Positions 62,905 through 64,000 of a stretch of 64,000 nt of DNA are shown here, in pieces (the first letter of the stretch is position 1; every line of letters starts with the position of its first letter). This DNA comes from Ceriagrion tenellum (taxonomy: Eukaryota > Arthropoda > Insecta > Odonata > Coenagrionidae): NCBI GenBank assembly GCA_963169105.1, contig OY720639.1, forward strand, positions 124,951,117-125,015,116. Direction: 5' to 3'. The notes under the pieces are model-generated. The model was not told where the DNA came from, did not search any database, and saw only the letters and a program-made list of their open reading frames with translations. A program made the translations under genes and the position numbers.

Positions 62905-63056
62905 ACGGGGTAAATGAAGTAAAAGGGTTTGCAAGGATAGGTCAGTATGGAGGAAATTATTGAAGCAGAGTTATGTGTACAAATGTGTATTTATGAGTGA
63001 AACTTAGTGACTACCTACCCCGGAAGGGAACGGCGTGATTGGTATGTATGTATGTA
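62905..63056 (+). mobile_element. 3' end fragment of the same LINE family as 1415-3658
   Basis: From about 62905 the sequence matches the minus strand of 1430-1570: GGAGGAAATTATTGAAGCAG, then the CTACCCCG-GAAGGGAACGGC-type block and a TATG microsatellite tail (63042-63056). In the first copy the block is CTACCCCGAAAGGGAACGG. It contains only the last codons and 3' UTR, so it is a severely 5'-truncated insertion in the opposite orientation. Confidence 0.9.
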
Positions 63057-64000
63057 TATAAAATTTTCAGTGTTAATTAGTTCAATATTTCAATTTCTTT
63101 CATCATGATTCTCTTTTTTCTTTTCATTGTCCATCTTCAAGTCTTCTCTTGCCTCTCTGTTCTTGCATAACATGGACACGCGGCAGTTCTTCATTACAGT
63201 ATTGCGCCTAGTCTTCTTCTACTTCTATCTCCTGGTCCAAGTTTTTTTTATTATTTCTTTCCGCAGAACTTCCGTCGAATTCTGTTGGCGAAGCATCGCA
63301 ATATCGCTCAGCACTTCTTCTAGTGCTTCTAAATTCTTTCCTTACTGTCTCTCTCAGCGTGGTCCACCCGGCGTCAGTCAAGTCAACGCCGCGTTCATCT
63401 CAAGCGCATCATTTCCCCTTCGGCTGCCAATCGCCTTTCTGGCCCGCAGGAGGAGATGATGCTTCCCGTCAGCCATTCTTCCTCTCCCCCTAAACCCTTT
63501 CACCCCACGTGGAGAGAGATGCCTCCATTGTTCCTTCTCCCGCATCCTGCCAGGGCTTTCACTCTCTGATTGTTTTCAGCGACGTCACTCAACTTCCTTA
63601 TCACCTTCGCCTCCCTCGAAACGAAAACGATTCCCTCCCGATGATTCTCCTCCCTCCCCCCAACCCACACCTTCCCGCTCACCAATCTCCATTCCCACCC
63701 CTCATTTCACCGAATAAAAAAAACAGCTCCCACTCTTTCCCCGTTCCTTCCCTGCTCGCTCCGTTCCATATTTAACCCGCCCATTATTCCTCGCTTCGTT
63801 TACCACACCAAGGAATCTACATTCTCGAGGTTCATGGTGTCCGAATGGGTTATATGAATTAAAAATCTTTTTCTCGAGAAAATCTCACCACCGTGTAGAG
63901 AATTTAAAAAATTACAATAATTCCGCGTCAAATAAGTAGTAATGTCATATAATTACAAGAAATATCGCTAAAATACTGATAAATTAGAAAAAAAATACTG
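63057..64000. other. Non-coding stretch, GC-rich then AT-rich
   Basis: About 63100-63800 is pyrimidine-rich on the + strand and gives overlapping frames with Ser/Pro/Leu-rich translations and no domain. The last 200 nt are AT-rich. No gene supported. Confidence 0.4.

Noticed and set aside
63042..63060. Independent TATG microsatellite
   Set aside because: It directly follows the LINE 3' UTR and corresponds to the tail at 1415-1434, so it is the retrotransposon tail.

Overview
This 64 kb window looks like intergenic and intronic DNA from a large, AT-rich animal nuclear genome, most likely an insect or other arthropod. That assignment is inference. It rests on spliceosomal GT/AG signals with pyrimidine tracts, a decayed LINE, Penelope-like elements, a tRNA-derived SINE and TTAA-flanked miniature elements. 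There are no operons, bacterial ribosome sites, CRISPR arrays or intact rRNA/tRNA genes. Almost all open frames are short and unsupported.

Layout. 1415-3658 (minus): a 5'-truncated, frameshifted non-LTR retrotransposon; a fragment of the same family's 3' end lies at 62905-63056 (plus). 7010-7322 and 55236-55434: two miniature elements with TTAA ends, resembling piggyBac-type MITEs. 11150-11632: probable old Penelope remnant. 26672-26882, 50191-50434 and 58331-58516: three hairpin (foldback) insertions. 38530-38838: a tRNA-derived SINE with an 8-bp target duplication. 39126-39941 and 45134-45992: two short Penelope-like elements that keep pieces of coding sequence (a reverse-transcriptase C-terminal/linker segment and a GIY-YIG endonuclease) between inverted pseudo-LTR arms.

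The one convincing host gene is on the plus strand. A GC-rich exon (about 31884-32690) encodes a low-complexity N-terminal region followed by one strongly hydrophobic segment. It is spliced in phase to a 36-nt microexon at 34084-34119 and perhaps to a 54-nt exon at 38297-38350. The rest of the gene must lie beyond the window or in exons I cannot recognise. The protein looks like the N-terminus of a single-pass, probably type II, membrane protein; I cannot name it.

The most interesting pattern is the set of Penelope-type hairpins. Five insertions at 26.7, 39.1, 45.1, 50.2 and 58.3 kb share one architecture: a 12-13 bp direct target duplication, a 26-40 nt single-copy tail on one side only, two inverted arms of 49-182 nt, and a compact CTGA...stem...CGAAAC-type motif that resembles a hammerhead-ribozyme core. 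At least four further single copies of the motif mark older remnants. The remaining sequence is AT-rich background interrupted by GC-rich patches of 0.3-1 kb, often with strong purine/pyrimidine strand bias, in which I find no supported gene.
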